A stretch of DNA of 15,233 nucleotides from positions 1-15,233 of the forward strand of contig CALACZ010000028.1 of assembly GCA_937890735.1 (NCBI GenBank), given 5' to 3'. Below, piece by piece: positions 6,513 through 13,310 of this stretch. Below the pieces are notes generated by a model. That model worked only from the letters and a program-made list of their open reading frames with translations. It made no database searches and was not told where the DNA came from. Numbering within the stretch: the first letter of the stretch is position 1; the number at the start of each line of letters is the position of its first letter. The position numbers and the translations under genes are program-made. Source of the DNA: an uncultured Bacillota bacterium. Lineage in GTDB: Bacteria; Bacillota; Clostridia; Oscillospirales; Oscillospiraceae.

Positions 6513-6548
6513 CTCCCTCGCACAGGCATACCCTTTTGCGAGGGGGAG
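6513..6548 (+). promoter_or_regulatory. Hairpin covering the ribosome site of the DUF6512 gene
   Basis: CCCTCGCA (6515-6522) pairs with TGCGAGGG (6537-6544), extended by a G-T and a C-G pair to 6513/6546. The right arm is the start of the ribosome site AGGGGGAG (6541-6548) of the gene at 6554, so this helix would hide it. It may be a worn repeat hairpin that was co-opted. Confidence 0.5.
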
Positions 6549-6553
6549 TTACC

Positions 6554-7045
6554 ATGAAAAAACGCTATGTTCTTGCGTTCTTCCTGACGGCGCTGGCGGG
6601 GACGCTGCTGCATTTTTTGTACGACTGGCTGCCTGTGCCGCTGGTGGGGCTGTTCGCGCCGGTCAATGAGAGCGTGTGGGAGCATCTCAAGCTCCTGTTC
6701 TGGAACGTGCTCGCGGCGGGGTTTATTCTGTGCCGCAAAAAGCCGGATGCGCAGCGGGCGTGGTCGGGCTTTCTCGCGGCGCTGCTGCTCATGCCGCTGG
6801 GGCTGTTGGGAATTTACTATCTGCTCGCGGCGGGCTTTGGTGTGACGGCGCTGTGGATCGACCTGACGCTTTACTATCTGACGCTTGCGGGCGGCTTCTG
6901 TCTGGCGTATTCGATGGAAAAGAGCGGGCGATGGAGCTTTCTTTCGGGCGTGATGGTGCTGCTGGTGGGGCTTTACGGCGCGGCGCTCATCCTCTTTACG
7001 CTCGCGCCGCCTCAGCTTCCCATTTTTCTGCCGCCGGGCGCGTAA
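6554..7045 (+). CDS. DUF6512 family membrane protein
   Basis: This 163-residue, strongly hydrophobic protein has about five membrane segments. The N-terminal stretch LHFLYDWLPVPLVGLFAPVNESVWEH is the signature I associate with the DUF6512 family, of unknown function. ATG at 6554 follows AGGGGGAG by five bases; a longer frame starting at 6536 begins inside the ribosome-site hairpin and is rejected. It stands alone between the repeat island and the infC promoter. The last codons and stop lie in a 16-bp sequence that is duplicated immediately downstream (7033-7048 and 7053-7068). No function is proposed. Confidence 0.8.
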   Translation: MKKRYVLAFFLTALAGTLLHFLYDWLPVPLVGLFAPVNESVWEHLKLLFWNVLAAGFILCRKKPDAQRAWSGFLAALLLMPLGLLGIYYLLAAGFGVTALWIDLTLYYLTLAGGFCLAYSMEKSGRWSFLSGVMVLLVGLYGAALILFTLAPPQLPIFLPPGA

Positions 7046-7068
7046 AAAACCAGCCGGGCGCGTAAAAA
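7033..7068. repeat. 16-bp direct duplication at a stop codon
   Basis: GCCGGGCGCGTAAAAA occurs at 7033-7048 and again at 7053-7068, separated by ACCA (near enough; offset 20). The first copy carries the stop codon of the DUF6512 gene, so the second looks like a slippage copy. Confidence 0.75.
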
Positions 7069-7081
7069 TCCAAAAAAGTTG

Positions 7082-7110
7082 TTGACAAGCGGCAAAACTG
7101 CCACTATAAT
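7082..7110 (+). promoter_or_regulatory. Consensus sigma-A promoter of infC-rpmI-rplT
   Basis: TTGACA at 7082-7087 and TATAAT at 7105-7110 with a 17-base spacer: a perfect consensus pair. The start would be near 7117. Confidence 0.92.
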
Positions 7111-7116
7111 AGGCGG

Positions 7117-7245
7117 AGACAACAAAGAAGGAGCTTCATGCACCCTCACCTCCAGCAATCGCGCGAAGAGGTCCATAGTTCTTTTGACGGAATTATGTGC
7201 GGGTGCTTTGCGGCATCCGCACTTTGCATTTGGAGGTGCTTTACC
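7117..7245 (+). promoter_or_regulatory. Structured infC leader with anti-Shine-Dalgarno
   Basis: A leader of about 129 bases precedes the IF3 start. GTGCGGGTGC (7197-7206) and GCATCCGCAC (7213-7222) form a 10-bp hairpin with one G-U, loop TTTGCG. CACCTCCA (7147-7154) is a perfect complement of TGGAGGTG (7231-7238), the infC ribosome site. The same segment can instead pair locally, ACCTC (7148-7152) with GAGGT (7168-7172). Such leaders of infC operons in Firmicutes are known targets of L20 feedback; whether this one is of that class cannot be told by eye. Confidence 0.55.
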
Positions 7246-7764
7246 ATCGGGAAATTAGATCATCAGATCAACGAGGAGATCCGCGACAAGGAGCTTCGCG
7301 TGATCGGGGACAATGGCGAGCAGCTCGGGATCATGTCGTCCGCGCAGGCGCTCGCGCTGGCGGAGGAAAAGGAGCTCGACCTGGTCAAGATCGCGCCGCA
7401 GGCAACGCCGCCCGTGTGCAAGATCATGGACTACGGCAAATTCCGCTTTGAGCAGCTCAAGCGCGAAAAGGAAGCCCGCAAAAATCAGCGCGTGGTCGAG
7501 ATCAAGGAGATCCGTATGTCTCCCGGCATCGACACCAACGACCTGAACACCAAGATCAAAAACGCCATGAAGTTCCTGAAAGATGGCAACCGAGTGAAAG
7601 TCACCGTCCGATTCCGCGGTCGTGAAATGGCGCACACCTCGCTGGGCGAGGTCCTGCTGAAGAAATTCGGCGAGGATTGCGCCGAGGTCGCCACGGTCGA
7701 AAAAGGCGCAAAGCTGGAGGGACGCAATATGTCTATGTTCCTCAGCCCCAAATCCACGAAATAA
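7246..7764 (+). CDS. infC: Translation initiation factor IF-3
   Basis: IF3 binds the 30S subunit and checks start-codon pairing. The sequence has the N-domain opening DHQINEEIRDKELRVIGDNGEQLG, the linker rich in K and R (FEQLKREKEARKNQ), and the C-domain with EIRMSPGIDTNDLNTKI and VRFRGREMAH. I place the start at ATC (7246), seven bases after GGAGGTG (7232-7238). This yields 172 residues beginning just before the conserved core, in keeping with the non-AUG (AUU-type) starts that infC uses for self-control. An in-frame ATG at 7138 with AAGGAG four bases before it would add 36 unrelated residues encoded by leader structure; automated calls would probably pick it. First gene of the infC-rpmI-rplT operon. 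Confidence 0.9.
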   Translation: MGKLDHQINEEIRDKELRVIGDNGEQLGIMSSAQALALAEEKELDLVKIAPQATPPVCKIMDYGKFRFEQLKREKEARKNQRVVEIKEIRMSPGIDTNDLNTKIKNAMKFLKDGNRVKVTVRFRGREMAHTSLGEVLLKKFGEDCAEVATVEKGAKLEGRNMSMFLSPKSTK

Positions 7765-7797
7765 GAAGCAAGTAAACATTCGGAAGGAGAAACCACC

Positions 7798-7995
7798 ATG
7801 CCCAAGCTGAAATCCCATAGCGGCGCGAAAAAGAGATTCAATCTGACCAAGACCGGCAAGGTCAAGAGAGCGCACGCCTTCAAGAGCCATATCCTCACCA
7901 AGAAGACGACCAAGCGTACCCGCAACCTGCGCAAGAACGGCTACGCCGACGTCACTGTGGAAGATATTGTCAAGAAAATGATCCCGTACAAATAA
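7798..7995 (+). CDS. rpmI: 50S ribosomal protein L35
   Basis: This 65-residue basic protein has the full L35 pattern: MPKLKSHSGAKKRF at the N-terminus, KRAHAFKSHILTKK in the middle and a YADVTVEDIVKKMIPYK-like end. It is part of the large ribosomal subunit. GGAAGGAG lies about nine bases before ATG. It follows infC by 33 bases and precedes rplT by 32, the usual order in Firmicutes. Confidence 0.97.
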   Translation: MPKLKSHSGAKKRFNLTKTGKVKRAHAFKSHILTKKTTKRTRNLRKNGYADVTVEDIVKKMIPYK

Positions 7996-8027
7996 TCGGG
8001 TTCGACGACACATAGGAGGATTTAATA

Positions 8028-8381
8028 ATGGCTAGAATCAAAGGCGCAATGATGACGCGCAAAAGAAGAAATAAAGTCCTGAAGCTGGCGAAATCCTACT
8101 GGGGTTCCAAGTCCCGCCACTTCAAAATGGCAAAGCAGGCGGTCTATAAGTCCGGCGTGTACGCCTACGTTGGCCGTAAGCTGAAAAAGCGCGAGTTCCG
8201 CAACCTGTGGATCACCCGCATCTCCGCAGCGGTCGCTCCGTTTGACATCAACTACTCCCGCTTCATGAACGGTCTGAAGAAGGCCGGCATCGAGATGAAC
8301 CGCAAGGCTTTGTCCGAGCTCGCCATCTCCGATCCCGAAGCGTTCGCCGTCCTCGTGGACACCGCGAAGAAGGCGCTGTAA
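8028..8381 (+). CDS. rplT: 50S ribosomal protein L20
   Basis: This 117-residue protein starts MARIKGAMMTRKRRNKVLKL and has KSYWGSKSRHFKMAKQAV and LWITRISAAVAPFDINYSRF, all diagnostic of L20. It is an early assembly protein of the 50S subunit, and in Firmicutes it represses its own operon through the infC leader. TAGGAGG lies about ten bases upstream of ATG. The operon terminator starts ten bases after its stop. Confidence 0.97.
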   Translation: MARIKGAMMTRKRRNKVLKLAKSYWGSKSRHFKMAKQAVYKSGVYAYVGRKLKKREFRNLWITRISAAVAPFDINYSRFMNGLKKAGIEMNRKALSELAISDPEAFAVLVDTAKKAL

Positions 8382-8390
8382 GAGAAAAAC

Positions 8391-8428
8391 AAAAACGCCG
8401 CCCAATTGGAATTGGGCGGCGTTTTTTT
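8391..8428 (+). terminator. Rho-independent terminator of the infC operon
   Basis: A 17-bp perfect stem, 8391-8407 with 8410-8426 (GCCGCCCAATT core), then T-rich sequence to 8428. The A-run on the left arm makes it usable on both strands. Confidence 0.93.
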
Positions 8429-8434
8429 GATTGC

Positions 8435-8520
8435 CTAAAAAGCCTCGCAGAGTTTTGCGCCCGCAGGCGGCGAAAGCGGTTTTCGGTTGAATGCGTGTCA
8501 AAATACTTTTTGACACGCAT
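8435..8520. repeat. Composite hairpin repeat, short copy
   Basis: 8435-8469 is identical over 35 bases to 11799-11833 (CTAAAAAGCCTCGCAGAG at its start). It then continues with AGCGGTTTTCG and a perfect 13-bp hairpin, ATGCGTGTCAAAA (8491-8503) with TTTTGACACGCAT (8508-8520), matching the right end of the long copy (11980-12024). It lacks the internal hairpins of that copy. It begins seven bases after the operon terminator. Confidence 0.7.
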
Positions 8521-8524
8521 AAAG

Positions 8525-8558
8525 AAAAACCGTAAGCAAGTGACCAGCTTGCTTACGG
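8525..8558 (-). terminator. Terminator-like hairpin, minus-strand sense
   Basis: CCGTAAGCAAG (8530-8540), loop TGACCAG, CTTGCTTACGG (8548-8558). Read on the minus strand it ends in TTTTT (8529-8525), so it would stop leftward transcripts coming from the clpB side. No minus-strand gene is nearby; on the plus strand the T-run is weak. Confidence 0.55.
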
Positions 8559-8740
8559 CCTTCTCAAAAAATATATGAGGGGAAAATGAAAAAGTGCATA
8601 TCGCTTCTTGCAGGATTATAATATCAGGGGGTTATTAAATAAATTAGAGGGTAGTTATTAAATCTTTTTTAAGTGCGGATGTTTTTTTGCGCGCCGCCGC
8701 AGAATTTACAAAAATGTCACATCTGGATGCGCCTGACCCA
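8559..8740. other. AT-rich spacer upstream of clpB
   Basis: Much richer in A+T than the rest of the window. GTTATTAAAT occurs at 8631-8640 and 8654-8663. A TATAAT at 8617-8622 has only a poor -35 partner. A possible 11-codon frame at 8586 (MKKCISLLAGL) is too short to claim. I see no gene. Confidence 0.5.
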
Positions 8741-8769
8741 TTGACAAAAAATGAAACCGGGAGTATTCT
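8741..8769 (+). promoter_or_regulatory. Sigma-A promoter of clpB
   Basis: TTGACA at 8741-8746 and TATTCT at 8764-8769, spacer 17. The start falls a few bases before the CIRCE operator. Confidence 0.8.
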
Positions 8770-8782
8770 ATAGACAAATGGG

Positions 8783-8809
8783 TTAGCACTCTTTGCGCTA
8801 GAGTGCTAA
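8783..8809 (+). promoter_or_regulatory. CIRCE operator (HrcA binding site)
   Basis: TTAGCACTC, nine bases, GAGTGCTAA: both arms match the CIRCE consensus exactly. It lies between the start of transcription and the clpB ribosome site, so HrcA would repress clpB until heat shock. Confidence 0.96.
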
Positions 8810-8826
8810 ATTAGGGAGGCGCTTTT

Positions 8827-11433
8827 ATGAACGCTCAGAAATATACGCAAAAATCGCTTGGCGCGGTGCAGGCCGCGCAGGCGCTGACAATTGAAAACCA
8901 GAATCAGCAGATCGAGCAGGTGCATCTGCTCGCCGCCCTTTTGCGGCAGGACGGCGGACTTGTGCCGCAGCTGCTGCGCAAGATGGGCGTGACGGTGGAG
9001 AGCTTGGACGCCGCCGTGCAGCAGCAGCTCGACAAGCTGCCGCGTGTGACCGGCTCGGGGCGCGAGGCGGATAAATATTACGTTGCGCGCGCCGTGGACG
9101 CGTGCCTGACCCGCGCGGAGGGCATGGCGGACGAGATGCACGATGACTTTGTGTCGGTGGAGCATCTGCTGCTGGCGCTCATTGAAACGGCGGACGCGAC
9201 GCTGAAAAAGCTGTTTGCGGACTACCGCATCACAAAAGAGGGATGCTTGCAGGCGCTGCAAAGCGTGCGCGGCAACCAGCGCGTGACGACCGACTCGCCG
9301 GAGGATACCTACGAGGCGCTGGAGAAGTACGGCACGGACCTTGTCGCCCGCGCCCGCGCACAGAAAATGGATCCCGTCATCGGGCGTGACGAGGAGATCC
9401 GAAACGTCATCCGCATCCTGTCCCGCAAAACGAAAAACAACCCCGTGCTCATCGGCGAGCCGGGCGTCGGCAAAACGGCGATCGCCGAGGGGCTGGCGCA
9501 GCGGATCGTCGCGGGCGACGTGCCCGAAAGCCTGAAGGACAAGACCATCTTCTCACTGGATATGGGCGCGCTCATCGCGGGCGCAAAATACCGCGGCGAG
9601 TTTGAGGAGCGGCTGAAAGCCGTCCTGTCCGAGGTCAAAAAGTCCGAGGGGCGCATCATTCTGTTCATCGACGAGCTGCACACCATCGTGGGCGCGGGCA
9701 AGACTGAGGGCTCGATGGACGCGGGCAACCTCTTAAAGCCGATGCTCGCGCGCGGCGAGCTGCACTGCATCGGCGCGACCACGCTGGACGAATACCGGCA
9801 GTATATCGAAAAGGACCCGGCGCTCGAGCGCCGCTTCCAGACCGTGCTCGTGCAGGAGCCGACGGTGGAGGATACCATCGCCATCCTGCGTGGTCTGAAG
9901 GAACGCTACGAGGTGTTCCACGGCGTGGAGATCACCGACCCCGCCATCGTCGCGGCGGCGACGCTCTCGAACCGCTACATCACCGACCGCTTCCTGCCGG
10001 ATAAGGCGATCGACCTCATCGACGAGGCGTGCGCCATGATCCGCACCGAGATGGGCTCAATGCCCACGGAGATGGACGTGGTGGATCGCAAGATCATCCA
10101 GCTCGAAATGGAGGAGGCGGCGCTTAAGAACGAGGAGGACGAGCTGTCGAAGGCACGGCTTGCCGAGCTGCGCAAGGAGCTTGCCGAGCAGCGCGATGAG
10201 TTCGCGTCCATGAAGGCAAAGTGGGAGAACGAAAAGAACGCCATCGGGCGCGTCCAGCAGCTGCGCGAGAAGATCGAAAACATCAATCGCCAGATCGAGC
10301 AGGCAGTGCAGACCGGCGATCTTGATAAGGCAGGCAAGCTCAAATACAGCGACCTGCCGGAGGCCAAAAAGCAGCTTGCCGAGGAGGAGCAGAAGTCCGG
10401 CAAGTCGCATGAAAACTCGCTTCTGCGTACAAAGGTCACAGAAGAGGAGATCGCCAAGATCATCGAGCGCTGGACGGGCATCCCGACCAGCCGCCTGATG
10501 GAGACCGAGCGCGATAAGCTGCTGCATCTGGAGGATATTCTTCATAAGCGCGTCATCGGGCAGGACGAGGCCGTCCGCTCCGTAACAAACGCCATCCTGC
10601 GCTCGCGCGCGGGCATTCAGGACCCGAACCGCCCGATCGGCTCGTTCCTGTTCCTGGGACCCACCGGTGTAGGCAAGACGGAGCTTGCCAAGGCGCTGGC
10701 GCAGAGCCTGTTTGATGATGAAAAGAATCTGGTGCGCATTGATATGTCGGAGTACATGGAGAAATTCTCCGTGTCGCGTCTGATCGGCGCGCCTCCCGGA
10801 TACGTCGGCTATGAGGAGGGCGGTCAGCTCACCGAAGCCGTCCGCCGCCGCCCGTACAGCGTCGTGCTGTTCGACGAGGTGGAAAAGGCGCACCCGGACG
10901 TCTTTAACATCCTGCTTCAGGTGCTCGACGATGGGCGCATCACCGACTCGCAGGGCAGAACGGTGGACTTTAAGAACACCATCCTCATCCTCACCTCCAA
11001 CCTCGGCAGTCAGTTCCTGCTCGACGGCATCGGCGAGGACGGCGAGATCAGCCAGGAGGCGCGCGAGCAGGTGCAGGCGCTGCTGCGCCGCACGTTCCGC
11101 CCGGAGTTCCTGAACCGTCTGGACGAGATCGTGTTCTACAAGCCGCTGACGCGGGACAATATCACCGCCATCATAGACCTGCAAATTGACGCGCTCAACC
11201 GCCGCCTCGCCGACAAGCAGATCACCTGCCGCCTGACGGAGGCTGCCAAGCAGTATATCATCGACGCGGCGTACGATCCGCAGTTCGGCGCGCGTCCGCT
11301 GCGCCGGTATGTGCAGCACACCGTGGAGACGCTACTGGCGCGCCGCCTGCTCGAAGGCAGCATCCTGCCCGGGCAGACGCTTGCGGTGGACGTGGAAAAC
11401 GGCGAGCTCGTCATCCGCGCGGAAAAAGCGTAA
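8827..11433 (+). CDS. clpB: ATP-dependent disaggregase ClpB
   Basis: This 868-residue Hsp100 chaperone works with DnaK/DnaJ/GrpE to pull apart protein aggregates in the cytoplasm. The Clp N-domain fills about residues 1-150. The first AAA+ module has Walker A GEPGVGKT (210-217) and Walker B LFIDE (279-283). A long charged coiled coil (about 410-525; KARLAELRKELAEQRDEF, ENINRQIEQA) marks ClpB rather than ClpC/ClpE. The second module has Walker A GPTGVGKT (611-618) and VVLFDE (679-684). No IGF/IGL-type ClpP loop was evident, as expected. ATG follows GGGAGG by about eight bases. A single-gene unit under a HrcA/CIRCE promoter, closed by a terminator. Confidence 0.97.
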   Translation: MNAQKYTQKSLGAVQAAQALTIENQNQQIEQVHLLAALLRQDGGLVPQLLRKMGVTVESLDAAVQQQLDKLPRVTGSGREADKYYVARAVDACLTRAEGMADEMHDDFVSVEHLLLALIETADATLKKLFADYRITKEGCLQALQSVRGNQRVTTDSPEDTYEALEKYGTDLVARARAQKMDPVIGRDEEIRNVIRILSRKTKNNPVLIGEPGVGKTAIAEGLAQRIVAGDVPESLKDKTIFSLDMGALIAGAKYRGEFEERLKAVLSEVKKSEGRIILFIDELHTIVGAGKTEGSMDAGNLLKPMLARGELHCIGATTLDEYRQYIEKDPALERRFQTVLVQEPTVEDTIAILRGLKERYEVFHGVEITDPAIVAAATLSNRYITDRFLPDKAIDLIDEACAMIRTEMGSMPTEMDVVDRKIIQLEMEEAALKNEEDELSKARLAELRKELAEQRDEFASMKAKWENEKNAIGRVQQLREKIENINRQIEQAVQTGDLDKAGKLKYSDLPEAKKQLAEEEQKSGKSHENSLLRTKVTEEEIAKIIERWTGIPTSRLMETERDKLLHLEDILHKRVIGQDEAVRSVTNAILRSRAGIQDPNRPIGSFLFLGPTGVGKTELAKALAQSLFDDEKNLVRIDMSEYMEKFSVSRLIGAPPGYVGYEEGGQLTEAVRRRPYSVVLFDEVEKAHPDVFNILLQVLDDGRITDSQGRTVDFKNTILILTSNLGSQFLLDGIGEDGEISQEAREQVQALLRRTFRPEFLNRLDEIVFYKPLTRDNITAIIDLQIDALNRRLADKQITCRLTEAAKQYIIDAAYDPQFGARPLRRYVQHTVETLLARRLLEGSILPGQTLAVDVENGELVIRAEKA

Positions 11434-11442
11434 TAAAAATTA

Positions 11443-11478
11443 CGGAGACCCGATTTTTCGGGTCTCCGCGATTTTTTT
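11443..11478 (+). terminator. Rho-independent terminator after clpB
   Basis: CGGAGACCCGA (11443-11453), loop TTTT, TCGGGTCTCCG (11458-11468), then CGA and seven Ts. Confidence 0.93.
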
Positions 11479-11498
11479 GTGCCGGTTTGCCGCCGGTA

Positions 11499-11507
11499 TG
11501 GTATCCT
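11499..11507 (+). promoter_or_regulatory. Possible extended -10 promoter of the DUF6440 gene
   Basis: TGG-TATCCT fits an extended -10 (TGn before the hexamer) but no good -35 is present. A 7-bp hairpin, ATGCGGC (11521-11527) with GCCGCAT (11534-11540), lies just before the ribosome site. Confidence 0.35.
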
Positions 11508-11556
11508 ATTGACAGAGCAGATGCGGCGGGAAAGCCGCATGGAAGGAGACAGAACG

Positions 11557-11742
11557 ATGGCAAAGGAAAAACGCTTTGAAAAGACCTATATCCAGTCCGA
11601 GTCGCTGACGGGCGGGATGGAAATTTGGGTGGACACGCAGACGGGCGTGAACCATCTCTATCGCTGGAGCGGCTACTCCGGCGGCATGACGCCGCTGCTG
11701 GACCGCGACGGCAAGCCCGTCGTCACGACCGTGGAGCGCTGA
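11557..11742 (+). CDS. Small DUF6440 family protein
   Basis: This 61-residue soluble protein has the pattern of the DUF6440 family of short Firmicute proteins: RFEKTYIQ, then a GG turn (LTGGMEIWVDTQTGVNHLY), then GYSGGMTPLLDRDGKPV near the end. The function is unknown. ATG at 11557 follows GGAAGGAG (11541-11548) by eight bases; the frame is open upstream to 11479 but that part covers the clpB terminator tail and a leader hairpin, so the short form is preferred. It is a single-gene unit with its own strong terminator. Confidence 0.78.
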   Translation: MAKEKRFEKTYIQSESLTGGMEIWVDTQTGVNHLYRWSGYSGGMTPLLDRDGKPVVTTVER

Positions 11743-11751
11743 ATAAAAAAC

Positions 11752-11791
11752 GACCGCTGATGCTGAAAAAACAGCATCAGCGGTCTTTTTT
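11752..11791 (+). terminator. Rho-independent terminator after the DUF6440 gene
   Basis: GACCGCTGATGCTG (11752-11765), loop of six As, CAGCATCAGCGGTC (11772-11785), six Ts. Confidence 0.95.
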
Positions 11792-11798
11792 GTGCTGT

Positions 11799-12024
11799 CT
11801 AAAAAGCCTCGCAGAGTTTTGCGCCCGCAGGCGCAAAAGCGATTTTGATCATTTTCTGCGGCGGCGTGTACGTCGCAGAAAATACTGCTCACGGAGCGGA
11901 GTGTAGAATTTGTGTGCTGTGCGCACAAATTCTGCGCGTAGCGCAGTGCAAACTCTGTTCAAACGAAAACCCAGCGAAGCGGTTTTCGTTTGAGAGCGGT
12001 CAAAAAGCCTTTTTTGACACGCTC
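11799..12024. repeat. Composite hairpin repeat, long copy, reaching into folC
   Basis: It starts with the same 35 bases as 8435-8469 and ends with a TCAAAAA-GCC-TTTTTTGA hairpin like the one at 8491-8520. Between them are three strong hairpins: ATTTTCTGCG (11851-11860) with 11874-11883; AGAATTTGTG (11905-11914) with 11924-11933, extendable inwards; CAAACGAAAACC (11960-11971) with 11981-11992. It fills the space between the convergent DUF6440 gene and folC, and its last 25 bases include the folC stop codon and final codons. No coding capacity is seen. Confidence 0.7.
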
Positions 12025-13283
12025 AACACGGCGGCTTCGATGTCGCCTACCATGTACAAAGAGCCGTATGCCAGCACCACGCCGTCCGCGCCCGCCTGCC
12101 GGATGGCTTCGCGCACGCCCGCGTCTACGCTGCTGCACGCCGTAACGGGCTTGCCGAACTGCCGCAGATATTCCGCCAGCGCCTGCGCGTCCAGCGCGCG
12201 GGGATTGGGCGGCGTGACGGTGATGAAGCGCGCGGCAAACGGCGCGACGCTTGCGTACATACAGTGGTAGTCCTTATCCGCCAGCACGCCCGTGAGGACG
12301 GTCAGCGGCTGCCCGGCGAGGTACTGCCGGATGTTCTGCACCAGCGCCTCAATGCACTGCGGGTTGTGCCCGCCGTCCACGATGAACAGCGGCTCTTTGC
12401 GCAGCAGCTCAAAGCGACCCGGCCAGCGCACCGCGGCGAGCCCCTCGCGGATGTTCTCATCCGAAATGTGCCAACCGCGCGCCTTCAGCACGTCTGCCGC
12501 CGTGAGCACCACCGCGGCGTTTCGCAGCTGGTGCGCGCCGAGCAGCGGAAGGTGCAGCGCCGCAAAGCGCCCAAAGTCGAACACCTGACCCGTGAGGTCG
12601 TGCCGGAGGAGGTGAATGGCGTCAAAATCCGCCTTGTAGAGTTCAGAGCCGACGGCGCGGCATTTTTCCTCGAACACCGCCTCCACCGACGGCGCGGCGC
12701 GGTAGATGACTGCCGGGCAGCCGGGCTTGATGATGCCCGCCTTCGCCGCTGCGATCTTTTCCAGCGTGTCGCCGAGCACCTCGGTGTGGTCGAGTCCGAT
12801 GTTGCAGATCACGGAGACCTCAGGGGATTCGATGACGTTCGTCGAGTCCAGCTCGCCGCCCATGCCGACCTCCATCACCACGATCTGACAGCCGCGCCGG
12901 ACGAAATACTCCATCGCAATGCACGTCACCAGCTCAAACTCGGTCGGCGACTCCGTCATGGACTGCGCCAGCGGGCGGATGTACTCAGTGATGGCGCACA
13001 GCTCCTCATCCGAGATCATTTCGCCGTCCACCTGCATCCGCTCGTGGAACTTGATGATATACGGCGAGGTGTAAAGCCCCGTCACGAAGCCAGCCTGCCG
13101 GAGAATGGAGGCGAGCATCGCCGCGGTCGAGCCCTTGCCGTTCGTCCCGGCGACGTGGACAAAGCGGAGCTTTTTTTCGGGGTTTCCCATCTTGCCCAGC
13201 AGCTCGCGCGTGCGCGAGAGCCCGGGGATGCTGCCCTTCCAGCAGACGGAATGGATATACGAAAGTGCTTCGGAAACGTTCAT
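12000..13283 (-). CDS. folC: Folylpolyglutamate synthase / dihydrofolate synthase
   Basis: This 427-residue Mur-ligase-fold enzyme adds glutamate to folates (and in many bacteria to dihydropteroate), which keeps them in the cell. The P-loop is AGTNGKGST (45-53). TSPYIIKFHERMQVDG (72-87) is the folate-site region, EVGMGGELDSTN (138-149) and GLDHTEVLG (163-171) bind metal, K181 in AAKAGI is the usual carbamylated lysine, and FIVDGGHNP (300-308) stands for the common DGAHNP. ATG at 13283 is preceded by AGGA. It is second in an operon, 27 bases after folT, under the THF riboswitch. The C-terminal SVSKKAF and the stop come from the composite repeat. Confidence 0.94.
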   Translation of the reverse strand: MNVSEALSYIHSVCWKGSIPGLSRTRELLGKMGNPEKKLRFVHVAGTNGKGSTAAMLASILRQAGFVTGLYTSPYIIKFHERMQVDGEMISDEELCAITEYIRPLAQSMTESPTEFELVTCIAMEYFVRRGCQIVVMEVGMGGELDSTNVIESPEVSVICNIGLDHTEVLGDTLEKIAAAKAGIIKPGCPAVIYRAAPSVEAVFEEKCRAVGSELYKADFDAIHLLRHDLTGQVFDFGRFAALHLPLLGAHQLRNAAVVLTAADVLKARGWHISDENIREGLAAVRWPGRFELLRKEPLFIVDGGHNPQCIEALVQNIRQYLAGQPLTVLTGVLADKDYHCMYASVAPFAARFITVTPPNPRALDAQALAEYLRQFGKPVTACSSVDAGVREAIRQAGADGVVLAYGSLYMVGDIEAAVLSVSKKAF

Positions 13284-13310
13284 AAGGTCCTGACTTCTTT
13301 CTGTGATTTG

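Larger units (their letters stand above)
5740..6535. other. Gene-free repeat island
   Basis: About 800 bases with no credible gene; the open frames on both strands are read through hairpins and lack ribosome sites. It holds seven copies (one partial, at 5763-5783) of a short GTAGGGG hairpin family, two copies of the two-hairpin family (5902-5957, 6354-6405), a short tandem AATAGTG repeat (5802-5815), and a repeated ACGCACCAATGCG motif (5986-5998 and 6073-6085, within a base or two). No tRNA or IS ORF is visible. Confidence 0.7.

Noticed and set aside
8586..8622. Eleven-codon leader peptide MKKCISLLAGL
   Set aside because: It has a purine-rich lead but no linked gene or attenuator; too short to support.
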